Below are positions 12,001 through 25,500 of a stretch of DNA of 64,000 nucleotides, in pieces. The first letter of the stretch is position 1, and every line of letters starts with the position of its first letter. The DNA is from Parascedosporium putredinis (Eukaryota > Ascomycota > Sordariomycetes > Microascales > Microascaceae). The notes beneath the pieces were generated by a model. That model was not told the DNA's origin and made no database searches. It was given only the letters and a program-made list of their open reading frames with translations. The stretch is taken from NCBI GenBank assembly GCA_949357655.1, contig CASHTG010000018.1, forward strand, positions 744,001 to 808,000, written 5' to 3'. A program made the translations under genes and the position numbers.

Positions 12001-15000
12001 CCCGCCCGTCATCGCAAGAGCACGCGAGAAATGCCTCTTCCAGAGGACGGACAACCTTGGCGCCGCTCCCGTCGAAACCGCTAAACCGTTCCGAGGTCAA
12101 GCAGCAGCTAAGGCTCGTGACTAGCGTTCCCAACTCATCCGAGAGCTCAACTAGCGGGACTCACGACAGACGCTATCGGTCAACCACAAAAGACCGGGAG
12201 CGGGAAATGTTGTTGTCCCCCAAGTCTGTCGATGGACCAACATCTTAGCTCGCTCTCCGCTTCACTGACCACCCACATAACCTCTCAGCCATACTCGGAA
12301 CGAAAGAACTGGTGGCGGTGTCTTGCTTGGGGGCTTGTCACCGAGAGAGCCCGCTCGTTCAGTGATGCGGTCCAAGTGAACTATTTTGTACGTATTGTTA
12401 CCTTTCTCGCATCTTCACTTGGATCCGTCCAGAATCCAAGAATAGCTTTTCGAGGAGGGTCCGATCCTTGTCGGCGGCTACGCTTAGGGTGACATCACTC
12501 AACCTCTCTGCAGCTGATAACAGTTGTGGAACACAGGCTGACTGAGGGACCCTTATTACAGGCTTCGTATTTACCCTGGACATCTTGGTGTTGGTTTAAG
12601 ACATGAATGTGACTGGTAAAATTATCGGTTTCGAAGGGATGTTCTATCCTTTCCCTGCCAACAAAATGTTGGCTCTTGATTACTTCTGACATCAGCCCGA
12701 TCCACTCCTATGAATCAGCCTGGGAATCGCCGATGAAAGACGGTCAGGCCGAGCTGGGAGCTGACAGGAACCTCAATCGGTCCTTCTACTATCATTCTCA
12801 CCTTGACGACAAGGCGTTTCCAGTGGAGATGGTGTCCGTACACAGAGGTTGTTAACAATATTTAGGGATCGTGAGGTGAATGGATATCACTTAATGCCTC
12901 CCCTCTTGACGGACAGACACGCTCTCCACCTTTGCTTAGCGAAATGTGTGCTACAGGCGTTGCTCTATTACTGCGATAATAGAAAAAAATAACATATAGC
13001 CTTGGGCACGGCCGCCGTTCTTGGGTTCAACTTTTCAACCAGCTAGCTTCTAAAATGGTGGGGTACAGGTGCCATGGAGGCTGCTGTCGGCCGAATCAAT
13101 GGCACTGAGAAAAGGTTGATGAAAGGATCGTTCAAGGGGTAGGGCCGACGCTTGGGAACACTTTTGATAGGTGATCAATAGATGGTCACCTGAAGGTCCA
13201 TTACACCTGACGCACAGGGACAGCCAATCCTGTGTCAAGATTTAGGGACAACCTCGCTTCAGGTCCACCGCCAGTGGATTCCCCCTCGCTCGTTGATGAA
13301 GAGAAATATTAGCTCTATTTTAGTCTTGGGACCATTAACCATATTAAACTTCACTTCGGATGAGAAAGGATATCGTTGAAAGCTAGCCCCCTTGAGTACA
13401 ACTCTAGGATCGCAATGCCGGGGCCAAAGACCTCAGCAACCTACAAAGCAAGCGCTCAAGTGTTTTTATGAGAACGCTCAATGTTCTTTTAAGCTACTCG
13501 ATGTCTGTTTCCCTTGTAATGCCGTTCGGAACACCAGTCTCCTCTTCATTTGCAACGAGAGGAGCCTTGCGCAGGTTGGCTGAGAAGCAACCTTGGTCGA
13601 GCGGGCGGATGATAGGAGGGCTGAGGTGAGGCGCAGGCAGGGGTGCCCTGTTTGTGTTTGTCCCACCCGCCCACCAGAAGCCAACCATGAACCAAAACGA
13701 TTGATGAATGGCTATGGCTGGCCTTCAACGACCTGCGCCGAGAGGGCCGTCTGGCACCGCCAGATCAATTGACACTTCATAGTAATATGGATGTTGCGCA
13801 AGTACCGCAGTACTAGATTCCCATGAGCCTCAGATGCAAGGAAGAACAAGAGATTGCAACGCTCTGCCAGCTTGTCATTTTTGGGCCTGGCAATGATGCA
13901 CCCCAGTCGACATTACAAGGCTCCGCAGTACTTCCTTCAACCCCGCGACGCCATGCTGCACCGAGAAACACCAGTGAAGTGATAGGCGGACAAGGCGAGG
14001 TGCATCTTCGGTCGAACATGGCTTGAGGCCTGTCTCACCAAGCTCACCTCCCCGAGCTGAGGATTGTAGGCTTGGGGTACCGAGGTAGGAGGCTCGAATA
14101 AAACACTTGTACATATTGTCTGTGGAGCTCCTCGACGAGACTTCGGCGCATACAGTAGCTCCTATGGACGAGCATAGGGGTACTTACGGCGGAATGAGAA
14201 GATGAGAGCTGCTGACGAGGCATCATCACATCTCAAGCGTTGAACCCAAACAGCGGCTTCAGACTCTTTGAATGGATCCTTGTCTAGGCTCTTGATCAGT
14301 GCGAAGAGGGTCAAGCGTCGGGGCGGAAAAGGCGTTTCATCGTCACGGATTGGGTGTAGACATGGGCAAAGGGGCCGCGCAGTGTGGCAGGCAAGATTTG
14401 TAGGGTTCGGATGCCGGTGTTAAGTGCATTCTAGGATCGCCCGTGCTTTACGAAAAACATCTCCCTCGTACCGAGAACAGACGGCGATCATGTAAACTTT
14501 CATCTCAACTCGCAACCCCTTCTCATCAGTACCTCAGCATTGGGTGGTGGTGTTAAGCGAACCCCCTCCGCCGCCGAAACTTCCTTTCATTTTTACCAAT
14601 TTCTCTATACCTATAGTTCCAACTATTAGTAGTTACAGGCGGTCGACTTCGCGAGGCCACTCAATGGCTTGAGACATTGATGCTCTCGTGGGGCCCTCCC
14701 TCCATGTCGATCCGAGGGGTCTTTACCTCGTAAAGAGTTGTGTGGAACATCACTTCTATTTCGCTTGTGGTGGGCCAAGCCACTTCTCTACTTTAATCTA
14801 TATAAACCTAAACTTTGAGTCCATGCAAAATTCAGGTACCGAACCCAGAGCTCGAAAGTACAAATTGGTAATAGCACGACCAATGGCATCCATATCCCTA
14901 GTGTTGAGATATCTATGGATAGATCAATGGATCTATTGATGGATCAATCCATCAATTGGCTTGCTCAGGTCCCTCAACACAGCGGCAGTCCCGATTCTTG

Positions 15001-18000
15001 CTCAGCGCACGGATCCTAGGGCGAAAGTCTGCTATTACGGCCTCAACACTGGGACACACATATTGGCGCCAGCTTTGCATCTCACGAGACTTCTCTAGTT
15101 GACCGCCTCTCGCTATCCTGGGTTGGCAAAAATGTGCGACATCTACTCCATCTAATACTTGCACGTTCAAGACTACAGCGATCTCACGAGCGGCATACCT
15201 GCAAGCGTCGAAGATGGTACGGTGTCGTATGGTGCACAGGGCGGCCGTCTGTAGGCGACCTCTTTGCGCGCTGCATGTCCTGACTCTCTTTATGCCGCCC
15301 TCAAGAGGCAAGCTCAAGCTAGCCAGCCGGCGGCAACCTCAGTCTTTACTTTTAGCAAGGCTACTTTGACAAGGCAGGCCAGGATGGCCTCATGTGATTC
15401 CCAACCAATCGGTGTATAACAGCTCAGTCGTCCCTTCCTTGAACTAAAATTAGGGCGGTAGCAACCGTTCCATGCTGTCGAGTGGCTGGTGCGAAGCCGG
15501 AAAACGAGAGTACAGAGCATAAATCAAGCTCGAGTGATGACAAGTTGAATGGACCGCAACACGAATGAACCGCAACACCTTGGGCTCTAGGGTCTAGCCT
15601 GTCATCCTCTCAACCTGCGAGGTGAATCCTGTGGGGGAGAGTGTGGGGGCTTTAACAGATCCATGGATGGCAGTGTGACTAGAGTATAGTCTGACCCCTC
15701 CCCTATTCGCACTCTTCGGTACTGGACATGACTTCACTGGAAGTCTAAAGGCCACCAGACAGTGGACAATAAAGTCCACTGCTAGTAGTTGTGGTTGTCT
15801 GATTGCTCTTTAAGGGTTTTTATCCGATACTGGGCTGTTGATAAATTTCCCATGTTCTTATTCTAGGATGCTTCCTTTGACCAAAGAATTATGTTTGTAA
15901 ACCATCCTCGAGTTTGTGGTTTGTGCTTGTTGTACCTTCCTGTTCCAGGTTTGGCCTGGTCTCGGCCTTAAGAGTCTCTGCAGCTGAGTACAAACCTCCA
16001 TCCCTCAGTATGGTGAAAGGCAAAGGACTGGCGATAAGAGATCGATCCATTGTGAAGGCCATACATAATCCAAACTCTCAGGAAAAACACCAAACAGAGG
16101 GGGATCAATTGAGGAAAAAGCCTTAAACAGAAAACTAAATAGTATCTAAGCTTGGTCAAGGGAGTCTTCTGGCCATAGGCGCCTTCCCAATAAAAATGAC
16201 AGATGATGTCCATTTGTCGCCTTTGATGGTGGGGGAGTGTGGGCAGGCAAGGACCCTGGCCTCGATAAGAATCGCTGATAATTCGTGATTAAAGTATTAA
16301 TTGATATCCGATGATCTGGGCAAGCCCACACAGCCTTAGCCCCAGGTCCTAGGATGAAGGTAAACAAATGTTCCCAAGTATGATACTATCGAATAGGTTT
16401 GGTGCGGTGTCTTGGACAACAGTCGCCATCTTTCTTTACCCCCTTCTGGGGATGCCTCCTCGCCGTTTTTCTTTAGGAAAACCTTAGCGGACATGGATGT
16501 GGCCGTCGCATCCTTCTCAAGCCTTTCCATATCATTTTCCGGGTATGTACTTTCTTTCGAATTGCAACTCTCACATTCTTGACTCATTCGGTTTCCTCTC
16601 CCCTTCCTACCTTGAGGTCAAACTGCGCAATGGCAAGGAGCACGTTCACTCACCACATCAATAATATTGGTCTCTTCTGTCCCAGCAACTGGATCACCAA
16701 CCTTCTTCACGCGGGCAGCAAAATTCCCCACGTTCTGTGCCAAGACGTTTTGCGTAGAGCGCAAGGGATTACCTACTGAACTGGGAAAGTCCATCAAGCC
16801 TAGAATGGAGTCAGAAGCACATCGATGGATCACAGTGCCGAGTAGTATGCGGCGGAGTCCAGCTCAGGCCGCCCCTCCTTCCCTCCATTCTTAGCCCCGA
16901 GGTTCAAGGGTCTAGACGGAATTTCCCGCATCACCCGAGGGTTGGATTGGATTCCACGGGCATGTTCCTTGTCCTGCACCGAGGCACCAATGCGGGCTTC
17001 AATCTGTCAGTGTGCTGTTGCCCTTATGGAGGAACAACAACATATTTCAAACTATGGGAGACGAGGCCGTAATCCGGATGAGAGAAGATAACAAAACCTC
17101 TTCTCTCAATGGCTGGCTGACACATACCTAACTACTGGTAATACCAGTCTCGGCGATCTCGTTTGCTTTGTTGGTATTTCAACCAAAAGCTTGGTGAATC
17201 GTGTGTCCTCAACCTGGGGGTGGCGACTGGGACCCCCATCAAAGTCCCAATTCTTCTCCCCACCCGCCGCTTGGTGAGCTGTCGGGTGGGGAAGAGCAAC
17301 CCAAAAGAAAGAGACTTTCGTTGTTTGTTTGGGACTTGGTTGCCACTAGCTCTCTTTTGAGGGGAAAAAAGGAACGGAAAGAGCAGAAGGGCAAACGGTG
17401 CGAGTCGAGGCTACTTGTAAAAGTCAAGGGAGTATTCTAATCCATCCCGGATCTCGCCCATTGGAAGTGACTGGTCAAGAAATCGCTAGGCCCTTCATTG
17501 GTTTTTGAGCTTCCTCAAATGCTCCGCCTCGCGTATTCAAGCCTTCTATCGCAGTTGATCTTCACCCGTAGCCTTCTAGATGTCTGCTTGCACTCACACA
17601 ACGCTCATGGCGATACATGCGATTGAGCCCATCATTAACTATGAGGACTTGTTACTATTATCGCGGCGACCATGACCTCTCGCTGGAGGGTATCGTGATT
17701 GCACCGGGTCTTCACATCGACTCACTCTGGCGCCAGGCCAGGACAACCAGACCGTATTGGCCTCTGTGGGCAACCTTGATTGATTTGATTCGCCCTCCTT
17801 GCCAGCCGAGGAACAATAGCGCAATCCTCTTAATAAGGCGGATAGGCGGTACGAGAGCAAAATGTAGACTCCTCACCTGAGCCGACTCTTGGGTGAAATG
17901 AAAGGCCCCTTTCGTTCGAGACATTTTTGTAGATGCATCTCGATAGGTGAGCTTTAAAAGCAAGCGTCTCTTAAAATCCGAGCGGAGGAAACCGCAGTCG

Positions 18001-20099
18001 TCGGTCGGTCGGTCGTTGCCCGATGCAAGAGAACCTTGGAGAAAGAACCTTGGAACCTCACCTTTGAACCTTTTTCCCCTCCGAGAAACCTGACGAGCCG
18101 TTTCTGAACAACAAGCACCTTCCCTACATGCTCTCTTTCCTGCCCCCTGTCCCCATTTTCTTTCCTGCTTTTTCCTCTCCAGATGTCATCACATTTAAAG
18201 AGAAATCAACTCGGCACTTCGCCGAATTGTGGGAGTTGCTTGATACTATTATACCCATGACGAGCACGAAGGCATCAATCACTTCGAGAGACAGCAGCAA
18301 GAATCTCCTGTCTCTGTTTGTTGGCCCAGTGGCCATGCCACCTGAGTGTTTGGTGCTTGCGTTGACGGTGGTTTCCATAAATGTCCATGAAAGGAATAGT
18401 TCGAAAATGGCTGGGCTGCTTTTCGTAGCGAGATGTATAGTTTGAGAAATGGACAAGATGATGGCGCGTTTATTTGCGGGAAGCTCACTGTATAAAGTGA
18501 GGTATGGTACCTTGTGGTACCTTCTCAGTGGGTAGCGCTGCCTCAATTGAGTAGCCCGATGTAACAGGCGTCATCTTTTGGAGACAAGGTACCGGCATCC
18601 CAAACTCAGGTACAGAATGTACTTGGTCATTCATCGAACAGCGCCAGAGGTCTTCAAGCCACTTTCGGGAGCGTATGTACTTCTTACCATTGATGCTCGG
18701 GAGGATGCACCTTCGAGCCTGGTCGTCTGATGCCTCTGGCTGGCCTTGTCACTTCAAGCAATGTTGTTTTTCCCACTTGGTCCTTGACAGGTTCTCACCT
18801 ATCCTAACAGGCACGGATCGAGTGACCAGCAGATAGAGAGAGCTAATGCTGAATATAGTGTACGAATGAGTAGAAAGGAATACAGCGATAGAACGACAAG
18901 AAGAACATGCATAGTCTTGATTTCGATCAATGCTTGAGCCCAAGACTTTCCGACGGTCCAGCAAAGTTGTCCAGGGCATGTGCTTGTCCGCAACACTCCC
19001 GACCCTCTCCGCTGTCTGTGGTTTATTTCCTCTACTAAACACACCCCACCCTTCGAAATGTGAACCTGGCCCCTGTGAGGAGCTTATTGATCTGCCCAGA
19101 GGGTGTTGACTTGTTGTGTACGTAGAATTTGTGCTGAACGCACTGGAGCACTGGGGCGCATTCTGACCCAGCTGGGCCACCACAAGCCCACTTACCTCAA
19201 GTGCGGTGCTGTACCGAGCCGTATTCCAGTACTCCGTAGAAAGTACTGTGCCTGCAGGAGGGAGGTGGTCAGGTACCCCCATCCTATTTGATCAATCAAT
19301 TCCTGGGCTGTTCTATTGTGCACTATTATTATTACGGAGTACCTCGTTCACCCTGCTGTCCAAGCCTAGCCAGGTTCCTCGCCCACCCCCTCCCAATGGA
19401 TCAATGATGCCTCAAGGTCCCGTCAACCACCCACTCGCCTCCCCCAAAGGCTTCTTCCCATGCCACCCCAAGGCCCAGCACAACCTTCGTCCTTTCTCCA
19501 CCATCACACACCGTTCCCTTCCCCGATCACGACTACCATTCTTCTTCTTCACTTCCTCAAAGTGTTGGTCTTTGCACGCTGAGAGACTTCTTGGGCACAG
19601 CTTTCGGATCCCAATCCACTCTTACTGACCTCAATTTGGCCATTACCCAAACACCTAGGCACAAGACCGTAACCACAGCCACCCTCTGCCGACTGCCATT
19701 GTTGTGGAGAGGACAAAGGAAGAGAGGGCCTGGGTGGACGATGTGACCTCCCTCCCGACTCTTCCACCCGATTCACTAGAAGGTCCATGATTCTGTCAAG
19801 GACTGGAGCTAGATTTTGATCTTCGTCTTGCGTCTTGGAGTGTGAGGTCTCCTTGCCGTCTTGACCCGAACCCACCCTCGACTCTATTCAGCTACACCTC
19901 CATCCACAACCTTCACTCTCGTGACGCCACCCCCGACTCGTCTTCGGATTCTCATAACACCTCTACTCTTTCTACGACACCTAGCCTCAACTTCTTTTTC
20001 CTTTCTCCGCCCTGAAATTGACGAACAAATTTCTCGCAGCCGAACGCGAGCACCGAACGTCTGACCCCTGACCCGACTTCACCAACCGTATCGATAGCA
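9004..20099. other. Gene-free block of about 11.1 kb
   Basis: No frame here resembles a protein family I recognise, and no chain of exons with matching splice phases was found. The longest open frames (10224-10748 minus, 174 codons; 11273-11680 minus, 135; 18124-18546 minus, 140) lack domains and are opposed by similar frames on the other strand. One short Ser/Arg/Thr-rich frame (11991-12248 plus, 85 codons) has fungal-like composition and could be an exon, at low confidence. No tRNA, rRNA or transposon ORF was seen. Small items: a perfect inverted repeat at 14935-14956, a TCGG repeat near 18000, and TACGGAGTAC-type motifs at 19229-19238 and 19333-19342. Confidence 0.5.
14935..14956. repeat. 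Perfect inverted repeat, 10-base arms, 2-base spacer
   Basis: Arms ATTGATGGAT and ATCCATCAAT around CA. The adjoining sequence (14908-14934) carries further GGAT/GATC steps, so the palindrome sits in a locally repetitive 50-base patch in the gene-free block. No function is evident. Confidence 0.7.
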
Positions 20100-22514
20100 A
20101 TGCCTCCCCTGCGAGTGCCCGACGACGGGCTTCTTCTCAGCGGGTCACCAGGGGATGAAAAATCGTTTCCTTCTCAGGCATTCGCCATAACACTCAGCGA
20201 CGATGTGATCGAGGACTTGGTAAAATGTTTCCAGAATGGCGAGGGCATCCAGCTATCGCTTGGAAGCAGCCCGGTATGTTTACCCCTTCCTGGCTCTGCC
20301 TTGGTCCTCGTGTCCGTCCATACTTAGAGACATGATGGATACCCCTTTGCATATCTCTGCAAAGTTTCGTCCGTGGTCATCTCATACTTGAATATTACTT
20401 GGGGGACTGCGGTGACCGACCGACGAGGGGTTCCTAGAAACTCAAACACCGTTTTTTTCCCTTTCCCGCCTTCGACCGGTGGTCAAAACAGAGCCCATTC
20501 CCCTAGGGGGTACCCGTATCTTTTTGCTAATCTAGCCCTTGTGGTGTTTCTAGGCTCTTCACTTTGGTTCAAGTTCACACACGATACCGTACAATCCTAA
20601 CAAAGAGGCCCACGATTTCTACCTAACACAACCGTTCTCCGATTCGACGAAACGAGCGAAGAAGGTACCGAATACTATGTCGATATGGTCGAAACCTCAG
20701 ATCCGAGCACAATCGGCGAAATTACCATCGGCAGCGAAAGCAGACAAGGGATCGGGCGCCACCGGCTTCGCCTCTGACCTGGAGGCCCTTCAGCAATCTC
20801 TGGCCCAGGCCGAAGCTTCCAAAACACAGTATGGCTATTCGTGTCGGGGAGAATCTTCGGAGACGGATACTGACGTAGAGAGCAGCGCAATGGTCATCGA
20901 TGCGATACCCGGGCAAAAGAAGGGCGCCAAAAGTCAAAACTTTTGTCAAGCGTTAGAGCTTCTTCGGCGCCTCGGTCAATGCCGACATCCCCAGCCATTA
21001 GTGTAGCTGGTGGATCACCACACCTTGGTCCCGCTCTGTCCGCGTCTCAGCAAGCCATTGAGAGAGCGAAAGAACAGCGTATAACCTTGATTCACGAACT
21101 TGCAGCCCAAGACCGACCGGTCGACTACCTTAAGGACAAATGGTCAGGCAAGATAGAAGAGTTCATGCCAACTTTGAAGAAGGTGGCCGATTTTAATGAG
21201 ACGACGCAAAAGTGGACGATGGGCAAGCCGTACTGGAAAGAGCTGGACGTCTGGAATTATGATTACGACACTCAGGAGGTGAGGCAAAGGCAATTGATAA
21301 CGCGGTTCGCCAATATGACAAGATGCGGTTATCAACTAGCCAGCCTCAATGGGAGCGTCTTCTTCACAAGGAGGAGCGGGGCAAGGGCAAGTGTCTGAGT
21401 AGGTTGCAAGCAAATCTGAACAAGGGACCAGCTACCGCACCGCGCCCGCGGCACCAACTCCTAAGATCAAGGTGCAGAAAGCTGAGGACAGTAACAATGA
21501 TTCGGGCAAAGACGACAGCACAACAACGGAAGGCAAATCGACACCGATGGTACGGTCGGCATCGAACCCACTTCCACCAAAGAAGAAGATTAGCGAACGG
21601 GAGGCTCAGCAAAAGCGCCTTCTCGCTCGCAGGGCAGCTGCTGCATCCAAGGCCACAACTTCGCCTACAAAAGCCAAGACCGGTGCGGCATCAAAGACGG
21701 GGGCCGGGTACTGTCGGAGCAATTCGTTATCGACTCAGATTCGGACTCAGAGGACCAGGCACTCGCGGCAAAGTCCAAGGTTGTTGAGCAGGCTAGAGAC
21801 AAAGAGCGGACTGCCGCTGCAATCGTGGCTGCGGCGCCACCACCTGCACCGGTTCCCATTGCCCCACCTAAACAGAAAGCAGCCGCTAAGCCAACCAAGG
21901 TGAGGCCGCCCTCGCGGCCAGCCGTTGCTGCCCCTCCCATTAAAAGACGGCGCGAGGAGGAAGGGGATGCGGACGAGGAGGAAGACATGGACGGGAGCAG
22001 CTCTAGCTCGGGCAAGCCTTTGAGCAAGCGAGTCAAGCAGCGGCCTACCAACGTTGCCACACCCTCTGCTTCCCTCAAGCAGCGACCAGCAGAATTGGGT
22101 CAAGGGTCGAGAGGTGGAAATTCCTCGTCCAAGAGCAAGAATACCTCGCCGGCGAAATCATCGCCGCTCGCCTCGTCTCCACCCACAAACGCATCTGACC
22201 TCGACCAAGCTGAAGCGGAAGTCATCGCAGCGGCACGACCTGCCGCCCAGCCTCGAAAGCGAGTGGGAGGCCGCGACGAGGGAGAGCGAGAGAAACCCAA
22301 GGTCAAACGGCAAAGACCGGACGTGCCCACGGATGTCTTCAATAAGGCGCATAAATTCAAAATGTACTATGAAAAGTACCAGGAGCTCCATTGGGAAATC
22401 GCTGACCTGGAAGATCCGCCTCGAGAGAAGATTGACAACTTGCTCGATATGCGGCAGCGGTTGCAATCCATGAAGTCGGAAATCTATCGCGAGTGCCCGC
22501 CGGGTCGAGCGTAG
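20100..22514 (+). CDS. RNA polymerase II elongation factor ELL
   Basis: Suppresses Pol II pausing; acts in the nucleus, with EAF in fission yeast. Exon 1 (20100-20273, phase 0) encodes MPPLRVPDDGLLLSG and SDDVIEDLVKCFQNGEGIQL, the ELL N-terminal segment, and ends at a GTATGT donor. After an intron to about 20610 comes VLRFDETSEEGTEYYVDM, then a basic/Ser-rich linker. Next is the winged-helix-like core: PRSMPTSPA, ASQQAIERAKEQRITLIHEL, ADFNETTQKWTMGKPYWKEL and DVWNYDYDTQEVRQRQ. A long Lys/Ala/Pro-rich linker (about 21470-22300) precedes the C-terminal occludin-homology stretch FKMYYEKYQELHWEIADLED. The frame changes at about 20740, 20940, 21310, 21480 and 21730, so exon limits in the middle are uncertain. 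The start fits exon 1 and follows a pyrimidine-rich leader (19861-20099). Confidence 0.85.
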
Positions 22515-25500
22515 TTCTCTCCTCAACTACCTTTATGCGCTGCCTTTTTCTTAGGCTAGCTCACCCCCTTTTCCCCTTTTCCTTTTCCTTTCTTCCCTTT
22601 TCTTTTGCATTACCAAAGGGCAGCACAGGGGCAATGATGTGATCACTGAACATTAGCATTGAAATGGAGCATAGTAGCGTGGGCCAACTCAAGACACCCA
22701 CCTCATAGCGTTTATTGTTTTACGGATTCTTTTAGCAATTATATACCAACTTCAATATGAAGATTGATTTTCTCTGGGAAGCCCAAGAGCGTTCTTTTCC
22801 TTTTCCCAACATGAATTCTGTAAACTCTGTAGATGTTGAAAAGCTATCCGTCAAGCTGCTCTTCCCACTTCGTATTTTTTTAAGTGGGGTGGAGGGGCCT
22901 GATTTCCCCTGGTCTTGAATCTTTCATGTTCAATGTCGTTACAATTTCCGTACAGCAACACTTGCCAGTCTAGCTTGGAACGCCACACGTCAGGCTGAAA
23001 ATATGAGAGCAATAGACTTGGGCAATGATTAGGTTTCTAGCCAACTGTGGTTCTTTGAGGTAGCCGAACCTTGATACTTCGTACTTGTATTTCCTCAAAT
23101 CCTTCATATCAGCGGAGCCACACGACCACAATACTCAAGATCAATACTTGAAATAATGTGGGGTTCAACGAGAGGGTGAGGGGTTTCGAGAGGAGTCCCC
23201 CCTCCCTCCCATTCTCCCATTTGAGGTGGGCTAGCAATAATACCTCACGTCGATCGATGTGTGGCCACTACTCATGCCATCTGGGGAACGGATCGACGCG
23301 ACTTGGGTGACGGTACGGGAGATTCAGAACCCGAACAAAAAGCGTGGGAAGCGAGGTTTGGCCCCTTCATGTAGCATGCCGCGCATTATTCATCTAGCTC
23401 CCTTGTTCAGGCTTGATCAATTTTGATATTTGTATTTCTTATATCTCCCCTCCTCCCACCGGGGAAAAAAAGAAAAGAAAAAAGGGAATTTGAAAAGAAT
23501 TATCAAGGAAGCTGATAAGGAAGGTTTGTTGCCAGATAGCTTGAGGTCCTCGTGCCCAGAACGAAAGTAGCCAACCCCACGTTCAAAGAAGTTTCCTGAG
23601 TTATTAAAGTCGGTTAAGTATTCCCCAACTTTACCGACCAAGTTGTTCCACCATTGTTCCACTACCCTTATATTACTGGAATATACTTCTAGGAAGGGGA
23701 GGATTGATATCTTTCTTTTCTTTTCTTACCATCATTATTATAAAAGTTTTTTTCTTTCATTGCCTCTTTGCTTTTGCCTCCTGATCAATTTTGCATACGG
23801 CATAGAATCGCTGGCTGATCTGTACCCTGTCACCTGCGGACAGGGAAGGGGAAAAAAGTTATTTTTCAAGACAAGCTCAGCCTAGTCTGGAAAACCGGGG
23901 TGACGAGCCGCTTGCCAACCGAGTGCTTTGCACAGGGGTGGAAAGGTTTACCGGCGTATGTAAGCAAAAGCAGTTGATCTTTCCCTTTCGGTCAGAGAGG
24001 GGTGTAGTAATGCAAACGGCAACCGTACACAGTGTACACTACGAGCTACTTGTACAATTCTTGAATGGCAAAATGGATGGAACGACAAGGAGATGGATCT
24101 GGATTGACTAGTATTGTTCACCCACTCGTCAACTCGTCAGAGGGCTCATTCTGCCCCACCGTTGTTTCGACAAGTGTCATCTCATCCTGAAAGAGAGGAC
24201 AAGAAGGGCAGCAGAGGAAAAATAGAGACAGGTTGAGGGGAAAGAGTAAATGCAAAAGGGACAAATAGAGAGAAACCTTCTAATTCTCGTGAGGACGGGC
24301 CGGCATTGCCAGGTGTGAGCGATATTCGCTGATTAAAATTTCGGAGACGCATCCGGGCCTTGAGCCCCACTCTCTCAGCGGCATCGACGGATCCACGGGC
24401 ATGTGCCACGCCACACTCTACTCGGTACGGGTTTCACGTTGGGTAAATTAAGGCACGCCGATGAGGGAGCGGGCTGGCGCGATTAGCAGGGTCGGGAGAG
24501 TTTGCGGAAATATAGCACCGTTGGCTGGGTATCCTATCGTTTTGTTGTTTTCTCCGGCCTACCGACGGTCTCCCGCGTGACTAAAACTTTCGTCCATGGA
24601 TCCAGCACATGGCTGAGGAAAGCTGGGATGCAAAACTGAATCTGATGCGGCCCAACTTCCACATCTAGGAAGCAATAACAAATTGGGAGATGCTTGTGTA
24701 CGATAGAGAAATGGGCGGGAAACTTTAGCGACCTTTGCGCGTACACGAGCGCTCCATTTCTCCTGTACTAAAGATCAATATCAATTCCACCCTGAGCCGA
24801 CCGATCAACCACGGTATGCGTTCAGCTTCGAAGGGCAAGGCCTAACCTGCTATCGGAATTACGATAAGAAGGTAAAAAGCGCCAATCTGCAGTCATTATT
24901 GCACCTGATAGGCTTCGCCTAGGCTCTAGCAGGATTCCCGTCATCACATGCAACCTTGCTGCCCGTGCTGGTGCCCGGCCATTGTCGCACTCGTGCGAGA
25001 CTGGCTTTACTTGGGACGGAAGAGTAGTGACAACAGCTCTGAATCCCGTCGTGGTCTCTGACACAAGCAAACTAAAGCGTGCAAAATGTGCGTCGTTGCC
25101 GACATAGCCATTGTCAGACCGATGAGCTAATCGTCTAGCTTTCTTCGACATCAAAATAAAACGGCCTTCACTCGCCACTAGTCATCATAGGCTCAAAGCT
25201 TCCATCACAGCGGCTGGGGAGCTCCTGGGTGTTCGCTAGCGCCAGCGGTGGGGCACTCTCCTGGGGCCAAACAGGACCGGGCCTTGACTGCTGGCGTCCG
25301 TTCAACAACATTGATCCAAGTGCCGATCGGGTCCGGCGATCTTTGCTTTCTTCGCTCCCCTGATCGTCAGGGACGAAATTTCTCTTCGATTTTTGGGTTT
25401 CTTGGGTTCTTATTGCTATTATTGTTGTTCTATTTTTGCTGCCCTGTATTGGCCTAAATTTTTGATGGAACACTCACAACGTTTCTTCTTCTCTCTCAAA

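Noticed and set aside
18124..18546. Opposed open frames of 105 (+) and 140 (-) codons
   Set aside because: Both strands are open over the same stretch, with no recognisable family and no splice partners.
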